Shown here in pieces: positions 33,102 to 42,900 of a DNA stretch of 64,000 nt. The notes beneath the pieces are model-generated. The model saw only the letters and a program-made list of their open reading frames with translations. It searched no databases and was not told where the DNA came from. The stretch spans positions 248,001-312,000 of the forward strand of contig NZ_LMVL02000004.1 in NCBI RefSeq assembly GCF_001541345.2, read 5' to 3'. Each line of letters opens with the position of its first letter. Position 1 is the first letter of the stretch. The DNA is from Gillisella vitis. GTDB taxonomy: Bacteria > Pseudomonadota > Alphaproteobacteria > Rhizobiales > Rhizobiaceae. The position numbers were made by a program, and so were the translations under genes.

Positions 33102-35021
33102 TTACCGGACCGCGCCGAAGCGGCCTGGATCGATGGCCTGGGCGCCGGGGGTAAAGCCGGTCTGCGATGCCTCGACCGGTGCGGTGATGGCCTGGGTCAC
33201 CACACGGCCACCGCGACCGGCTTTGTTGGGAACGGGATTTGCCGAAGGCTCAATCCGGTTCTTGTTCATCGCCCATTGCGAAATCATCGTGCGGGTCAAC
33301 TCGGTGCCACCCGTCAGACCACGGCTGGCTGCATCCGCTTCACTGGGTCCAGGGCGTCCGCCCTTGACAGGAAGCGAAGCTTCACCTGCACGGCTTGCCG
33401 ATTTGGGCTGGTCAAAAACATCGCCAAACTGGCCCGCACTCGGCTTGGCGCGGGACGGCTGCGCAAGCGAAGCAACCTGTTGCTGGCCCTGAGTAGAGGT
33501 TTTAGCTTGAGCGGGAAGCGGTCCCTGGGTGAGAACGGCGACGGCTTTCGGCTGCACCGCCGGGACGACGACAGGCTGAGGTCTCTCAGTGGGAGCCGCT
33601 GGCCGAACTTCAGCAACCGCTGGAGCAACGGAAGGCGCTGGGCGGTCACGCGGGATCACCACGGTCTTCAGCGGCGCGCCATCCTGGCTCTGTTGCAGTG
33701 CCTCGGCGGCAGCTGGAGAGAGCATGGCTTCTTCGACCGTGGACGGCTCGTCGCTCACCTGTGGACGCTGTTGCGGCAGAGTTGCCGCCATGGCATCGGC
33801 AAGCGCCGGACGGCCAGCTGGGACCGGAATATGCTGGGCAATAGGGTTACTATCATCAGGCGATCCAAGCGACGCGGTCATGACAGGCTCGGCGTCACCC
33901 TTCATACCACGTGGCCCAAGCAGGGTCGGCACGGGAACCTTGTATGCGGCCAAATCTTCATAGCCGCTTTGCTGCGCGGAAGCGTCACCCGACGGATTGC
34001 CCGCAACTTTCTGCAGAGCATCCTCGGCAGCATTGCGCCCGCCAGGAGAATAAAGCGCCACAGCCAGACTATCGTCACCCTGGCGCAGGGAAGGACGCGA
34101 TTGCGGAACGGGAGCAGCGATATCAGGCGCTGCGGAGGCCACAGCCACAGGCATCGGACTGGTTGGCGTTGGATTGGTCAGCTCGGCAGGTCTTGGCGTG
34201 GCGGCGGGAGCCGATGCCCGCACCGGTGCGGCTGGGGCTGAATCTTCGTCGCCCTCGTCCTCATCACCGCTGCCAAACAGCATGGCCATCAGATTTCGCG
34301 GCCTGCCGCGCGGCGACGATTTATTATCCGCCATCAATATTTGTTCAGACCCCAGTCGTTTCTTATATTCCTCCATCGCCACCTGATAGCCGGGAAGCGG
34401 CTTGCCGTCGGCGGGAATATGCAGGGTCTTGCCATCGGGGAACATTCGTACCAGCTCGCTGCGCGGAACGCGCGGCCAGGAGCGGACGCCCGCCACATCC
34501 ATATGCACGAAAGGCGAGCCGGAATTGGGATAATAGCCCACGCCGCCCGCCTGGAATTTCATGCCGATATCACGCAGGCTTTTCAGCGGCACGCCAGGGA
34601 TGAAGAAATCCATGGCGGTGCCATTCATGTGCTGGCTTTCCTTGGCGACGCCGGAAGAGCGCGAACGCAGCATGGCATTGGTGGCCGGTGAGCGATAACC
34701 GGAAACGACATAGATATAACCGCTGGCGCCCGCCTTCTGATAAACCGACCAGACGAGGTCGAACAGGCGCGGGTCCATCTTGGTCGCTTCGTTGCGACGC
34801 CAGTCGCGCACAATATTGTTGAGCTGCTGCAAGCCCTTGGGATCGTAACGGCCATTACGCTTGAAGGTGATTTCCTGCTTCTCGCCGGTATGGACGAAAA
34901 GGATTTTCAGCGAGCGCGTTTCCGCAGCAGCAGAACCGGTCGTGGCATAAAGGGCGGAAAAGGCGATCGTCATCAGGACCAGAGCCGTCAGGAACAGCTT
35001 GGATATGTTCGCCCAAATCAT
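33102..35021 (-). CDS. DUF882 (peptidase M15-like) envelope protein with long disordered tail
   Basis: A 639-residue protein. Residues 8-33 form an N-terminal hydrophobic signal or anchor. The DUF882 domain (about 35-240) has the M15 zinc-site residues H131 and D138 in ESQHMNGTAMDFF and H173 in FVHMDV, so it should be a metal-dependent peptidoglycan hydrolase or binder. From about 265 to the end the chain is a Pro/Ala/Gln/Ser-rich, repeat-poor tail of nearly 400 residues, much longer than in ordinary DUF882 proteins (about 180-250 residues). ATG 35021 is chosen over a TTG at 35081 because it begins the hydrophobic segment. Confidence 0.84.
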   Translation of the reverse strand: MIWANISKLFLTALVLMTIAFSALYATTGSAAAETRSLKILFVHTGEKQEITFKRNGRYDPKGLQQLNNIVRDWRRNEATKMDPRLFDLVWSVYQKAGASGYIYVVSGYRSPATNAMLRSRSSGVAKESQHMNGTAMDFFIPGVPLKSLRDIGMKFQAGGVGYYPNSGSPFVHMDVAGVRSWPRVPRSELVRMFPDGKTLHIPADGKPLPGYQVAMEEYKKRLGSEQILMADNKSSPRGRPRNLMAMLFGSGDEDEGDEDSAPAAPVRASAPAATPRPAELTNPTPTSPMPVAVASAAPDIAAPVPQSRPSLRQGDDSLAVALYSPGGRNAAEDALQKVAGNPSGDASAQQSGYEDLAAYKVPVPTLLGPRGMKGDAEPVMTASLGSPDDSNPIAQHIPVPAGRPALADAMAATLPQQRPQVSDEPSTVEEAMLSPAAAEALQQSQDGAPLKTVVIPRDRPAPSVAPAVAEVRPAAPTERPQPVVVPAVQPKAVAVLTQGPLPAQAKTSTQGQQQVASLAQPSRAKPSAGQFGDVFDQPKSASRAGEASLPVKGGRPGPSEADAASRGLTGGTELTRTMISQWAMNKNRIEPSANPVPNKAGRGGRVVTQAITAPVEASQTGFTPGAQAIDPGRFGAVR

Positions 35022-35423
35022 GGCCGTGCGGTCAACCCGCCCAGGCCCTGAGGGCGATACAAATGCACCAGATATCCGCAAAATCCGTCCCCGTCAGAAA
35101 AGTCACATCGCTCGTTTATCACATGACTGTGAAATACGGTATCCACATGGCAATTTTGCCACATCGTTCAAATTGATTCATATATGGTGAACCAATTCAT
35201 AACAACCCATTGACAACCAGTAATCAATCATCCTTACCCGGGGGTTAACAACTATCGAACCAGCAGGCGTTTCTGCGGGACACACGATATTGTCATCCCG
35301 CACTGTCCGATGCGAAAACCGGCGCCCTTATAGCCCAAAATGCCAACGCCGCCCACCCTTTCAGGTGCGCGGCGTGTTCAAATCTTCAGCCGGGCGCTGA
35401 AACAAACCCGGATATCACCTTTT
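35022..35423. other. AT-rich upstream region of the DUF882 gene
   Basis: This 402-base gap lies between two minus-strand genes. The stretch 35130-35260 is AT-rich and must contain the DUF882 promoter; no exact consensus boxes are seen. No coding frame or repeat was found. Confidence 0.4.
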
Positions 35424-36971
35424 TCAGGCAGCGTGCTTCTGCGGATTATCCGGGTCGATCCCGTAATCCTTCAGCTTGCGATACAGAGTCGAGCGACCGA
35501 TTCCCAGCTTGCGTGCCACCTGGCTCATCTGACCCCGATAGAATTTCAGCGCGAAACGAATCAGTTCTTCCTCGATTTCCGCCAATTGCCGGACATTGCC
35601 GCTCTCGTCGATGCTGACGATGACATTGTCCAATGCCACCGGGCGCGGATCCTCGGCGCGGGGGGCCGGGAGCCGGTCGATAAAGGCCAGTTCCGGCCGG
35701 TCTGCGCCGCGCGGCGCCACCTGTTCCGGCTGGCTTTCCGCCGTGCCCGGTGCGCCCGTCCAGAATTTCTCCTGTGCCAGACCACCTGGGATCTGTGCGA
35801 GGATCTGCGGGAAATCGCTTTCCGTCAGATCCGTGCCTTCGGCCAGAATCACCGCCCGGTAAATGGCATTTTCCAACTGACGAATATTGCCGGGCCAATC
35901 GAAGGCCGTCAGCAGCGCAAGTGCGCCAGCACCCAGCGACAGGGTACGGGTCAGACGCTGCTCCGCCGAGAACCGTTCGGTAAAGGCGCGCGCCAGGAAG
36001 GGAATGTCCTCCTTGCGGCGGCGCAGGGCGGGAATGGTGATGGGGAAAACGTTCAGGCGGTAATAAAGATCTTCGCGGAAGCGGCCAGCCTTGACCTCTT
36101 CGATCAGATCCTTGTTGGTGGCCGAGATCAGCCGCACATTGACCTTCTGGGTCTGGCGGGCGCCGATAACCTCTATTTCGCCTTCCTGAACGGCCCGAAG
36201 CAGCTTGACCTGGGTATCGAGCGGCAATTCGCCGATCTCATCGAGGAACAGCGTGCCGCCGTCGGCCTCGGCGAATTTGCCGATATGGCGTTCGGTCGCA
36301 CCGGGGAAGGATCCCTTTTCATGGCCGAACAGAATGCTTTCCACCATATTGGCGGGAATGGCAGCGCAATTGACCGTGACAAATGGCCGCGAGGCGCGGT
36401 CGCTGCCCGACTGGATGGCCCGAGCGACCATTTCCTTGCCAACGCCCGATTCGCCTTCCAGCACCACAGGGATATTCGACTGGGCCGCACGGCGCGACAG
36501 GTCGATGACCCGGGTCATGGCCGGGCTTGCCGAAATAATATCGGAAAAATGCACAGCCCCGGTGCGTGACCGGCGTGCAGGCCGCGTCTTGGCGTCGCGC
36601 TGGTCGACACGCAGCGCATTGCCAATGGCCGATGCGATTCGCTCCGGCGAGACCGGCTTGACGACGAAATCAAAGGCGCCAGCCCGCATGGCTTGCACCA
36701 CAGTATCGATGCCGCCCTGACCGGTCTGGACGATGACAGGCACTTCCGCCTCCTGACCGCCGATGGCGACCAGAAAATCGAGGCCGGATACGCCCGGCAT
36801 CATCAAATCCAGCAGGATGACGGAAATCTCCGCCTTATGCTGACGGAAATAGGCAAGGCCTGCCTCTCCGTCCTCGGCCAGATGGGCAACATGCCCCTGG
36901 CTTTCGACAGCGGCCTTCAACAACCGGCGTTGAACCGGATCGTCATCGACAACGAGAATATGAGCGGTCAA
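35424..36971 (-). CDS. Sigma-54-type (NtrC family) response regulator with variant GAFTGA loop
   Basis: A 515-residue regulator with three parts. The receiver domain (1-120) has D10/D11, phospho-acceptor D55 in LLDLMMPG and K107. The AAA+ domain (about 140-380) has Walker A GESGVGKE near 171 and Walker B GGTLFLDEIGE. The Fis-type helix-turn-helix is at the C terminus (SQVARKLGIGRSTLYRKLKDYG). The sigma-54 contact loop, normally GAFTGA, reads GSFPGA at residues 220-225 (36297-36314). No histidine kinase is next to it. An insert of about 60 residues precedes the DNA-binding domain. Confidence 0.92.
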   Translation of the reverse strand: MTAHILVVDDDPVQRRLLKAAVESQGHVAHLAEDGEAGLAYFRQHKAEISVILLDLMMPGVSGLDFLVAIGGQEAEVPVIVQTGQGGIDTVVQAMRAGAFDFVVKPVSPERIASAIGNALRVDQRDAKTRPARRSRTGAVHFSDIISASPAMTRVIDLSRRAAQSNIPVVLEGESGVGKEMVARAIQSGSDRASRPFVTVNCAAIPANMVESILFGHEKGSFPGATERHIGKFAEADGGTLFLDEIGELPLDTQVKLLRAVQEGEIEVIGARQTQKVNVRLISATNKDLIEEVKAGRFREDLYYRLNVFPITIPALRRRKEDIPFLARAFTERFSAEQRLTRTLSLGAGALALLTAFDWPGNIRQLENAIYRAVILAEGTDLTESDFPQILAQIPGGLAQEKFWTGAPGTAESQPEQVAPRGADRPELAFIDRLPAPRAEDPRPVALDNVIVSIDESGNVRQLAEIEEELIRFALKFYRGQMSQVARKLGIGRSTLYRKLKDYGIDPDNPQKHAA

Positions 36972-37546
36972 TTTTAGCTCCCCGAGTCCTTATGGCGTCT
37001 GGCGCCGGTTGAAACAATGGACCATGTCCGTAAGCGGCAGGATCAAAAACGCGATCCTGTTCCAAATTCGGCCTTTCCGAACCCGGCCTTTTCCGAACCC
37101 GGCCACAACCCCTGGAAATGCTTTGCATTCCAGAGTCCCTCAGCAAGCAAAGGCTGTAACCGTCGTCCTTGTCCCGCAAAATGCCATGGAGTTTTGAAAA
37201 ACAGGTTCCAACATTTGCTAGGATTTTATCTATAGCCCGCCAAACTGTCCGCTTCGATACAATGCCTTAAAAAAAAGACTGCAAAAAGCCAGGGAATCCC
37301 GGCCTTAGACACAGTCCAATTCCTCCGTGCCTCGATTTTGTCAAATATCGGCACAGACGTCTTTTTCCTAAAATGCCAGATCGACGGGTAGAATGGCAAG
37401 CGCTGAAATGCACAGAGATCTGCCATATGCTGTTGTCGGGCGCCTTCGCCATGCTATGACTGGGAATATCTCATGCCAAACGCATCGGACCGGCGCCTGT
37501 TCCATTTTGGTGACGGCGCGGCCCGAAAGACCTCAAGGGTGCCATT
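36972..37546. other. 575-base intergenic region with a short tandem repeat
   Basis: Divergent gap between the response regulator and the oligoendopeptidase gene. It holds a 15/16-base tandem repeat (GGCCTTTCCGAACCC at 37070-37084 and GGCCTTTTCCGAACCC at 37085-37100). It also holds a small hairpin CAGGATC/GATCCTG (37037-37058). I see no -24/-12 promoter and no credible gene. Confidence 0.5.
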
Positions 37547-39406
37547 ATGCCTTTCAGCCCCGTTAACCAGACCCGCCTTACGGCAGCCGAATCCGCAAAC
37601 GTATCAGCGCTAAGCCAAGGCCTCGGCACGCTGCCCGAATGGCAGCTCACCGATCTTTATCCAGCCCCCTCCTCGGATCTGTTCAAGGCCGACCTCGCCA
37701 AGGCCAGCGAGATGAGCCTGGCCTTCGAGACCAAATGGAAGGGGCGGCTGGAAGATGCCGCCACCAAGGACGCAGATCAGGGATTGGGTGCCGCGCTGAA
37801 GGAATTCGAAGACCTCGAAGACCTGCTCGGCAAAATCGGCTCCTATGCCGGACTTTATTATTATAGTGAGATGACCAAGCCTGAAAACGGCAAATTCTTC
37901 GGCGATGTGCAGGCCAGGCTGACGGAACTTGCTGCCCATCTGCTGTTTTTCACCCTGGAGCTGAACCGGCTGGACGATGCGGTGATCGATGCCGCCATTG
38001 CCCGTGACCCGGCCACCGCCCATTACAAGCCCTGGCTGATCGATCTGCGGCAAGACAAGCCCTACCAGCTGGATGACAAGCTCGAACAATTGTTTCTGGA
38101 AAAATCCCAGACCGGTTCGGCGGCCTTCAACCGGCTGTTCGACGAGACCCTGGCCAGCCTGCGGTTTGAGATCGACGGCGAACAACTGACGCTGGAGCCG
38201 GTTCTGACCATGTTGCAGGAGGCCGATCCGAGCTTGCGCGAAAAGGCGGCCATGGCGCTGTCCAAGACCTTCAAGGACAATATCCGGGTTTTCGTGCTGG
38301 TCACCAATACGCTGGCCAAGGACAAGGAAATCTCCGATCGCTGGCGCGGCTTTGCCGACATTGCCGATAGCCGCCATCTGTCCAACCGCGTCGAGCGTCC
38401 GGTGGTCGATGCGCTGGCGGCTGCGGTGCGCGATGCCTATCCGCGCCTGTCGCACCGCTATTACAAGATGAAGGCCAAGTGGCTGGGTATGGAGCAGATG
38501 AATTTCTGGGACCGCAACGCCCCCCTGCCCGACAGCATCGACCGGATCATTCCTTGGGACGAAGCCCGCCAGACCGTACTATCGGCCTATGGCGGCTTTG
38601 CGCCTGACATGGCTGAGATTGCCGGACGTTTCTTCGATGGCGGCTGGATCGATGCGCCAGCCCGCCCCGGCAAGGCACCCGGCGCCTTTGCCCATCCGAC
38701 CGTGCCGTCTGCCCATCCCTATGTTTTGGTCAATTATCTCGGCAAGCCGCGCGACGTGATGACGCTGGCCCATGAACTGGGTCATGGCGTGCATCAGGTT
38801 CTCGCCCGCGAACAGGGCGCGCTGATGTGCCAGACGCCGCTGACGCTGGCCGAAACCGCCTCGGTGTTCGGCGAGATGCTGACCTTCCGGGCGCTTCTGG
38901 AAAAGGCCACGGATGCGCGTGAGCGCAAGGCCATGCTGGCCCAGAAGGTCGAGGACATGATCAACACGGTCGTGCGCCAGATTGCCTTCTACGAATTTGA
39001 GCGCAAACTGCACACCGCCCGCAAAGAGGGCGAGTTGACGGCGGAAAAGATCGGCGAACTGTGGCTATCGGTGCAGGAAGAGAGCCTTGGTCCGGCCATC
39101 AAGGTGTCCGAGGGCTATGAAACCTGGTGGGCCTATATACCCCATTTCATCCATTCGCCCTTCTATGTCTATGCCTATGCCTTTGGCGATTGCCTGGTCA
39201 ATTCGCTCTATGCCGTCTACCAGAATGCCGAACAGGGCTTCCAACAGAAATATTTCGACCTCTTGAAGGCGGGCGGCAGCAAGCATCATTCCGAGCTTCT
39301 CGCGCCGTTCGGTCTGGATGCCACCGACCCATCCTTCTGGGCCAAGGGCCTGTCGATGATCGAAGGGCTGATTGACGAGCTGGAAGCGCTTGACGCCAAA
39401 GTCTGA
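37547..39406 (+). CDS. pepF: M3-family oligoendopeptidase
   Basis: Cytoplasmic zinc metallopeptidase of 619 residues that degrades short peptides. The zinc site HELGH is at residues 409-413 (AHELGHGVHQV), with the third ligand Glu about 26 residues on in AETASVFGEML. Its length and the final ALGLDP-like segment fit the PepF/M3B subgroup. It starts at ATG 37547 with AAGGG ahead. pabB begins 19 bases after its stop, so the two may be co-transcribed. Confidence 0.93.
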   Translation: MPFSPVNQTRLTAAESANVSALSQGLGTLPEWQLTDLYPAPSSDLFKADLAKASEMSLAFETKWKGRLEDAATKDADQGLGAALKEFEDLEDLLGKIGSYAGLYYYSEMTKPENGKFFGDVQARLTELAAHLLFFTLELNRLDDAVIDAAIARDPATAHYKPWLIDLRQDKPYQLDDKLEQLFLEKSQTGSAAFNRLFDETLASLRFEIDGEQLTLEPVLTMLQEADPSLREKAAMALSKTFKDNIRVFVLVTNTLAKDKEISDRWRGFADIADSRHLSNRVERPVVDALAAAVRDAYPRLSHRYYKMKAKWLGMEQMNFWDRNAPLPDSIDRIIPWDEARQTVLSAYGGFAPDMAEIAGRFFDGGWIDAPARPGKAPGAFAHPTVPSAHPYVLVNYLGKPRDVMTLAHELGHGVHQVLAREQGALMCQTPLTLAETASVFGEMLTFRALLEKATDARERKAMLAQKVEDMINTVVRQIAFYEFERKLHTARKEGELTAEKIGELWLSVQEESLGPAIKVSEGYETWWAYIPHFIHSPFYVYAYAFGDCLVNSLYAVYQNAEQGFQQKYFDLLKAGGSKHHSELLAPFGLDATDPSFWAKGLSMIEGLIDELEALDAKV

Positions 39407-39425
39407 ACGGACAGATCGAGCCAAG

Positions 39426-40643
39426 ATGGCGAAATCCGAACCGTTTCAACCGTCGATCCTGTTTCGGAATGACAAAAGCGGTGAAACGCTGGTGTTTACC
39501 GATCCGGTGGATATCGTCGTCGCTCGTCGGGGCGGTGACGTTCTGCCGGCGCTTGCCCAGTTGGAACGTGCCCGCAAGGAAGGCTACTGGCTGGCGGGCG
39601 CCCTGGCCTATGAAGCGGGCTTTGTGTTTGAAGACAAGCTGAGGCCGCTGATCCCTGATGGGCGGGACGTACCGCTCCTCCAGTTTGGCATCTTCAACGC
39701 GCCAGCCGATCCTTCTCATCCGCTGGGACACCCACATCACCCCGAAAGCAACACCCACCTGCTGGAAAACCCGGTTGCAGCCTGGGATTTCGAAACCTAT
39801 CGGCAGCAGTTTGAAACCCTTCATCGGCATCTCAGGCATGGCGATTGCTACCAGGCCAACCTGACCATGCCCATCGAGGCGGCCTATCGGGGCAGCCCTC
39901 GCGACGTCTTCTGGTCACTGATCGCCCGTCAGCCGGTCTCTTACGGCGCGCTGGTGGACCTGGGCGGTCCGGCCATCGTCTCACGCTCGCCGGAACTGTT
40001 CTTCAAGGTGGACGGCGACGGGTTTATCGAGACCCATCCGATGAAGGGTACGGCGGCCCGCGGCTCTGACGATGCCGAGGACGAGGCAATCAAGGCGGCA
40101 ATGCTGGCCGATGAAAAGACCCAGGCCGAAAACCGGATGATCGTTGACCTGTTGCGCAACGACATCTCCCGGATCATCGAGCCTGACAGCCTGACAGTGC
40201 CAAAACTGTTCGACATCGAGACCTATCCGACCCTGCATCAACTGGTCAGCCATGTGCGCGGCAGGCTTTTGCAAGGAATTGGGCTTGGCGACATTCTTGA
40301 AGCCTTGTTTCCCTGCGGGTCGATTACCGGCGCACCGAAGCTCGCCGCCATGCAGATCCTGCACCGGCTGGAGGTCCAGCCCCGCGATATCTATTGCGGC
40401 GCCATCGGCTTTTGCGATCCGGCAGGCCCCATGCAGTTCTCCGTTGCCATCCGCACCCTGACTTTATTTGATCAACCGACCATTTCAGACCATTTCCCTG
40501 AGCAACAGGGGCTTTTCAAAAGCCGCCGGGCGGTTTTCAATGTCGGTGGCGGGATTGTTTTTGATTCGAAGCCTGAACAGGAATATCAGGAATGTCTGCT
40601 CAAGGCGCGCTTTGCGGTAGGTGATCAATGGATTTCACGCTGA
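39426..40643 (+). CDS. pabB: Aminodeoxychorismate synthase component I
   Basis: Converts chorismate with ammonia from glutamine to 4-amino-4-deoxychorismate for folate synthesis. It is 405 residues. Chorismate-binding motifs are SPELFFKVDG, IETHPMKGTA, ENRMIVDLLRND and GSITGAPK. The short N terminus lacks the amidotransferase domain, so a separate PabA is needed and is not in the window. ATG 39426 is chosen; the earlier start at 39372 would run inside pepF. It overlaps pabC by 16 bases. Confidence 0.93.
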   Translation: MAKSEPFQPSILFRNDKSGETLVFTDPVDIVVARRGGDVLPALAQLERARKEGYWLAGALAYEAGFVFEDKLRPLIPDGRDVPLLQFGIFNAPADPSHPLGHPHHPESNTHLLENPVAAWDFETYRQQFETLHRHLRHGDCYQANLTMPIEAAYRGSPRDVFWSLIARQPVSYGALVDLGGPAIVSRSPELFFKVDGDGFIETHPMKGTAARGSDDAEDEAIKAAMLADEKTQAENRMIVDLLRNDISRIIEPDSLTVPKLFDIETYPTLHQLVSHVRGRLLQGIGLGDILEALFPCGSITGAPKLAAMQILHRLEVQPRDIYCGAIGFCDPAGPMQFSVAIRTLTLFDQPTISDHFPEQQGLFKSRRAVFNVGGGIVFDSKPEQEYQECLLKARFAVGDQWISR

Positions 40644-41272
40644 TTGAAACGCTCCGCTGGGAGCCAGGCCAGGGCTTCATCAGGCTCGACCAGCATTTGC
40701 GGCGCCTCTCGCGCTCCGCCGATGCGCTGGGCTTTCGCCAGCCGATCAAGCCCGAAGCGGCATTAAAAGAAGTGGTGAGTGGCGACACCCCGCTTCGCGT
40801 GCGCCTCGCCATGAATTTTCGCGGCAAGCTGGAAGCAGCAGCAGTTCGCTTCGAACCAATTGGCGAAAACACCATCTGGCGTCTTCGCATCGCCGAAAAG
40901 ACCAGGCTGAATTCAGAGGACACGCTCTACCGCCACAAGACCTCGCGGCGCGATCCCTATGAGGCCGCCCGCGCCGAGTTTTCCACCGAGGAGGCCGATG
41001 AAGTTCTGCTGCTGAACGAGCGGGGAGAAATCTGCGAGGGCACGTTTACCAATGTCTTCGTGCAGGGTCTGGATGGCATGCTGATCACCCCGCCGCTATC
41101 CAGCGGCCTCATTCCCGGCATCCTGCGCGCCGAGCTGATCCGTGAACGCAAGGCCCGCGCCGATGTGCTGAAACCGGAAAGCCTGAATGGTCGGGCAATC
41201 TTCGTCGGCAACAGCCTGCGCGGCCTGATCCGCGCCGAACTGGTGGAAGAACAGCAGAGGGCTGTGGCGTAA
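40628..41272 (+). CDS. pabC: Aminodeoxychorismate lyase-like class IV aminotransferase
   Basis: PLP enzyme of 214 residues that would release p-aminobenzoate and pyruvate from aminodeoxychorismate. The Schiff-base lysine is in LYRHKTSRRDPY near residue 101. EICEGTFTNVFV and SGLIPGILRAEL are family motifs. At 214 residues it is shorter than the usual 270, like the C-terminal PabC part of fused PabB-PabC proteins; the overlap with pabB suggests a fission or pre-fusion state. Function is well supported by context. Confidence 0.9.
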   Translation: MDFTLIETLRWEPGQGFIRLDQHLRRLSRSADALGFRQPIKPEAALKEVVSGDTPLRVRLAMNFRGKLEAAAVRFEPIGENTIWRLRIAEKTRLNSEDTLYRHKTSRRDPYEAARAEFSTEEADEVLLLNERGEICEGTFTNVFVQGLDGMLITPPLSSGLIPGILRAELIRERKARADVLKPESLNGRAIFVGNSLRGLIRAELVEEQQRAVA

Positions 41273-41457
41273 CACGGACAAACCATTTTTCTTCCAAATA
41301 TCCTCGACTTGTACCGTACTGCCATAAAAGCTGTCTTCGCAGCGTCTTTATTCTGTCGTTGAATTATGCTCTAGGGAAGATACGGAACCCGGCCATATCA
41401 AAGCCGTGTTCGCAAATCATGCGCCTATGGCAAAACGGCCTTCCAAGGAGAAAATGA

Positions 41458-42900
41458 ATGACCACCCAGACCTATCCGGTTTACGGCGAGATCACCGGTC
41501 CGATCGTGATGATCGGCTTCGGTTCGATTGGCCGGGGCACCCTGCCGCTGATCGAACGCCATTTCAAGTTCGACAAGAGCCGGATGGTGGTCATCGACCC
41601 GCGCAACGACGAGGCCGACCTGCTGGCCAAGCATGGCATCAAGCACATTCAGGCGCATGTCACGAAGGAAAACTACAAGGACCTGCTGAAGCCGCTTCTG
41701 ACCGAAGGCGAAGGCCAGGGCTTCTGCGTTAACCTGTCGGTCGATACCGGCTCGCTCGACCTGATGAAGCTGTGCCGCAAGCTGGACGTGCTTTACATCG
41801 ACACCGTAGTTGAGCCTTGGCTGGGCTTCTATTTCGACAAGAACATGAAGAACTCTGAGCGCACCAACTATGCGCTGCGCGAAACCGTTCGCCAGGAAAA
41901 GAAGAAGAACCCGGGCGGCACCACTGCCGTTTCCACCTGTGGCGCCAATCCGGGCATGGTCTCCTGGTTCGTCAAGCAGGCGCTGGTCAATATCGCCAAC
42001 GAGATCGGCCTGAAATTCGACGAGCCCTCGGTCGATGACCGCGAAGGCTGGGCCAAGCTGATGAAGAAGGTCGGCGTCAAGGGCATTCACATTGCCGAGC
42101 GCGACACCCAGCTCGCCAAGACCCCGAAGCCGCTCAATGTGTTCTGGAACACCTGGTCGGTGGAAGGCTTCATTTCTGAAGGTCTGCAGCCAGCCGAACT
42201 CGGCTGGGGTACGCACGAAACCTGGATGCCGAAGAACGCCAAGAAGCACAAGAAGGGCTGCAAGGCGGCGATCTATCTGGAACAGCCCGGCGCCAATACC
42301 CGCGTGCGCACCTGGTGCCCGACGCCCGGCCCGCAATACGGCTTCCTCGTCACCCACAACGAATCGATCTCGATTGCCGATTACTTCACCGTCGAGAAGG
42401 ATGGCGAAGTCGCCTATCGTCCGACCTGCCATTACGCCTATCATCCGGCCAATGACGCGGTTCTGTCGCTGCATGAAATGTTCGGCAATGGCGGCACCGC
42501 CCAGCCGGTCCTGCATGTTCTCGACGAAAACGAGCTAGTCGATGGCATCGACGAATTGGGCGTGCTGCTCTACGGCCATGAAAAGAACGCCTACTGGTAT
42601 GGTTCGCGCCTGTCGCTGGAAGAAACCCGCCGCATCGCCCCTTACCAGAATGCTACGGGCCTTCAGGTAACCTCTGCCGTTCTGGCTGGCATGGTCTGGG
42701 CCATCGAAAACCCGAAGGCTGGTATCGTCGAAGCCGACGAGGTCGATTACAAGCGCTGCCTGGAAGTGCAGTCGCCCTATCTCGGCCCGGTCGAAGGCCA
42801 TTACACCGACTGGACCCCGCTCGACGGCCGTCCCGGCCTGTTCCCGGAAGATCTGGACACCAAGGACGCCTGGCAGTTCAAGAATATCCTGGTGCGCTAA
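41458..42900 (+). CDS. hss: Homospermidine synthase
   Basis: NAD-dependent enzyme of 480 residues that makes sym-homospermidine from two putrescines, or from putrescine and spermidine. Homospermidine is the typical long-chain polyamine of rhizobia. The NAD-binding GFGSIGRG is at residues 20-27. NPGMVSWFVKQ and VDTVVEPWLG-like blocks (DTVVEPWLGFY near 114) and the WCPTPGPQYGF segment fit the Hss family. AAGGAG seven bases ahead fixes the ATG at 41458; another ATG at 41454 is out of frame. It stands alone. The 353-base gap after it holds only small palindromes (CCGGTTG/CAACCGG near 43143-43160). Confidence 0.96.
   Translation: MTTQTYPVYGEITGPIVMIGFGSIGRGTLPLIERHFKFDKSRMVVIDPRNDEADLLAKHGIKHIQAHVTKENYKDLLKPLLTEGEGQGFCVNLSVDTGSLDLMKLCRKLDVLYIDTVVEPWLGFYFDKNMKNSERTNYALRETVRQEKKKNPGGTTAVSTCGANPGMVSWFVKQALVNIANEIGLKFDEPSVDDREGWAKLMKKVGVKGIHIAERDTQLAKTPKPLNVFWNTWSVEGFISEGLQPAELGWGTHETWMPKNAKKHKKGCKAAIYLEQPGANTRVRTWCPTPGPQYGFLVTHNESISIADYFTVEKDGEVAYRPTCHYAYHPANDAVLSLHEMFGNGGTAQPVLHVLDENELVDGIDELGVLLYGHEKNAYWYGSRLSLEETRRIAPYQNATGLQVTSAVLAGMVWAIENPKAGIVEADEVDYKRCLEVQSPYLGPVEGHYTDWTPLDGRPGLFPEDLDTKDAWQFKNILVR

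Noticed and set aside
37070..37104. Short tandem repeat considered as a CRISPR or direct-repeat array
   Set aside because: Only two contiguous 15/16-base units without spacers; no cas genes.
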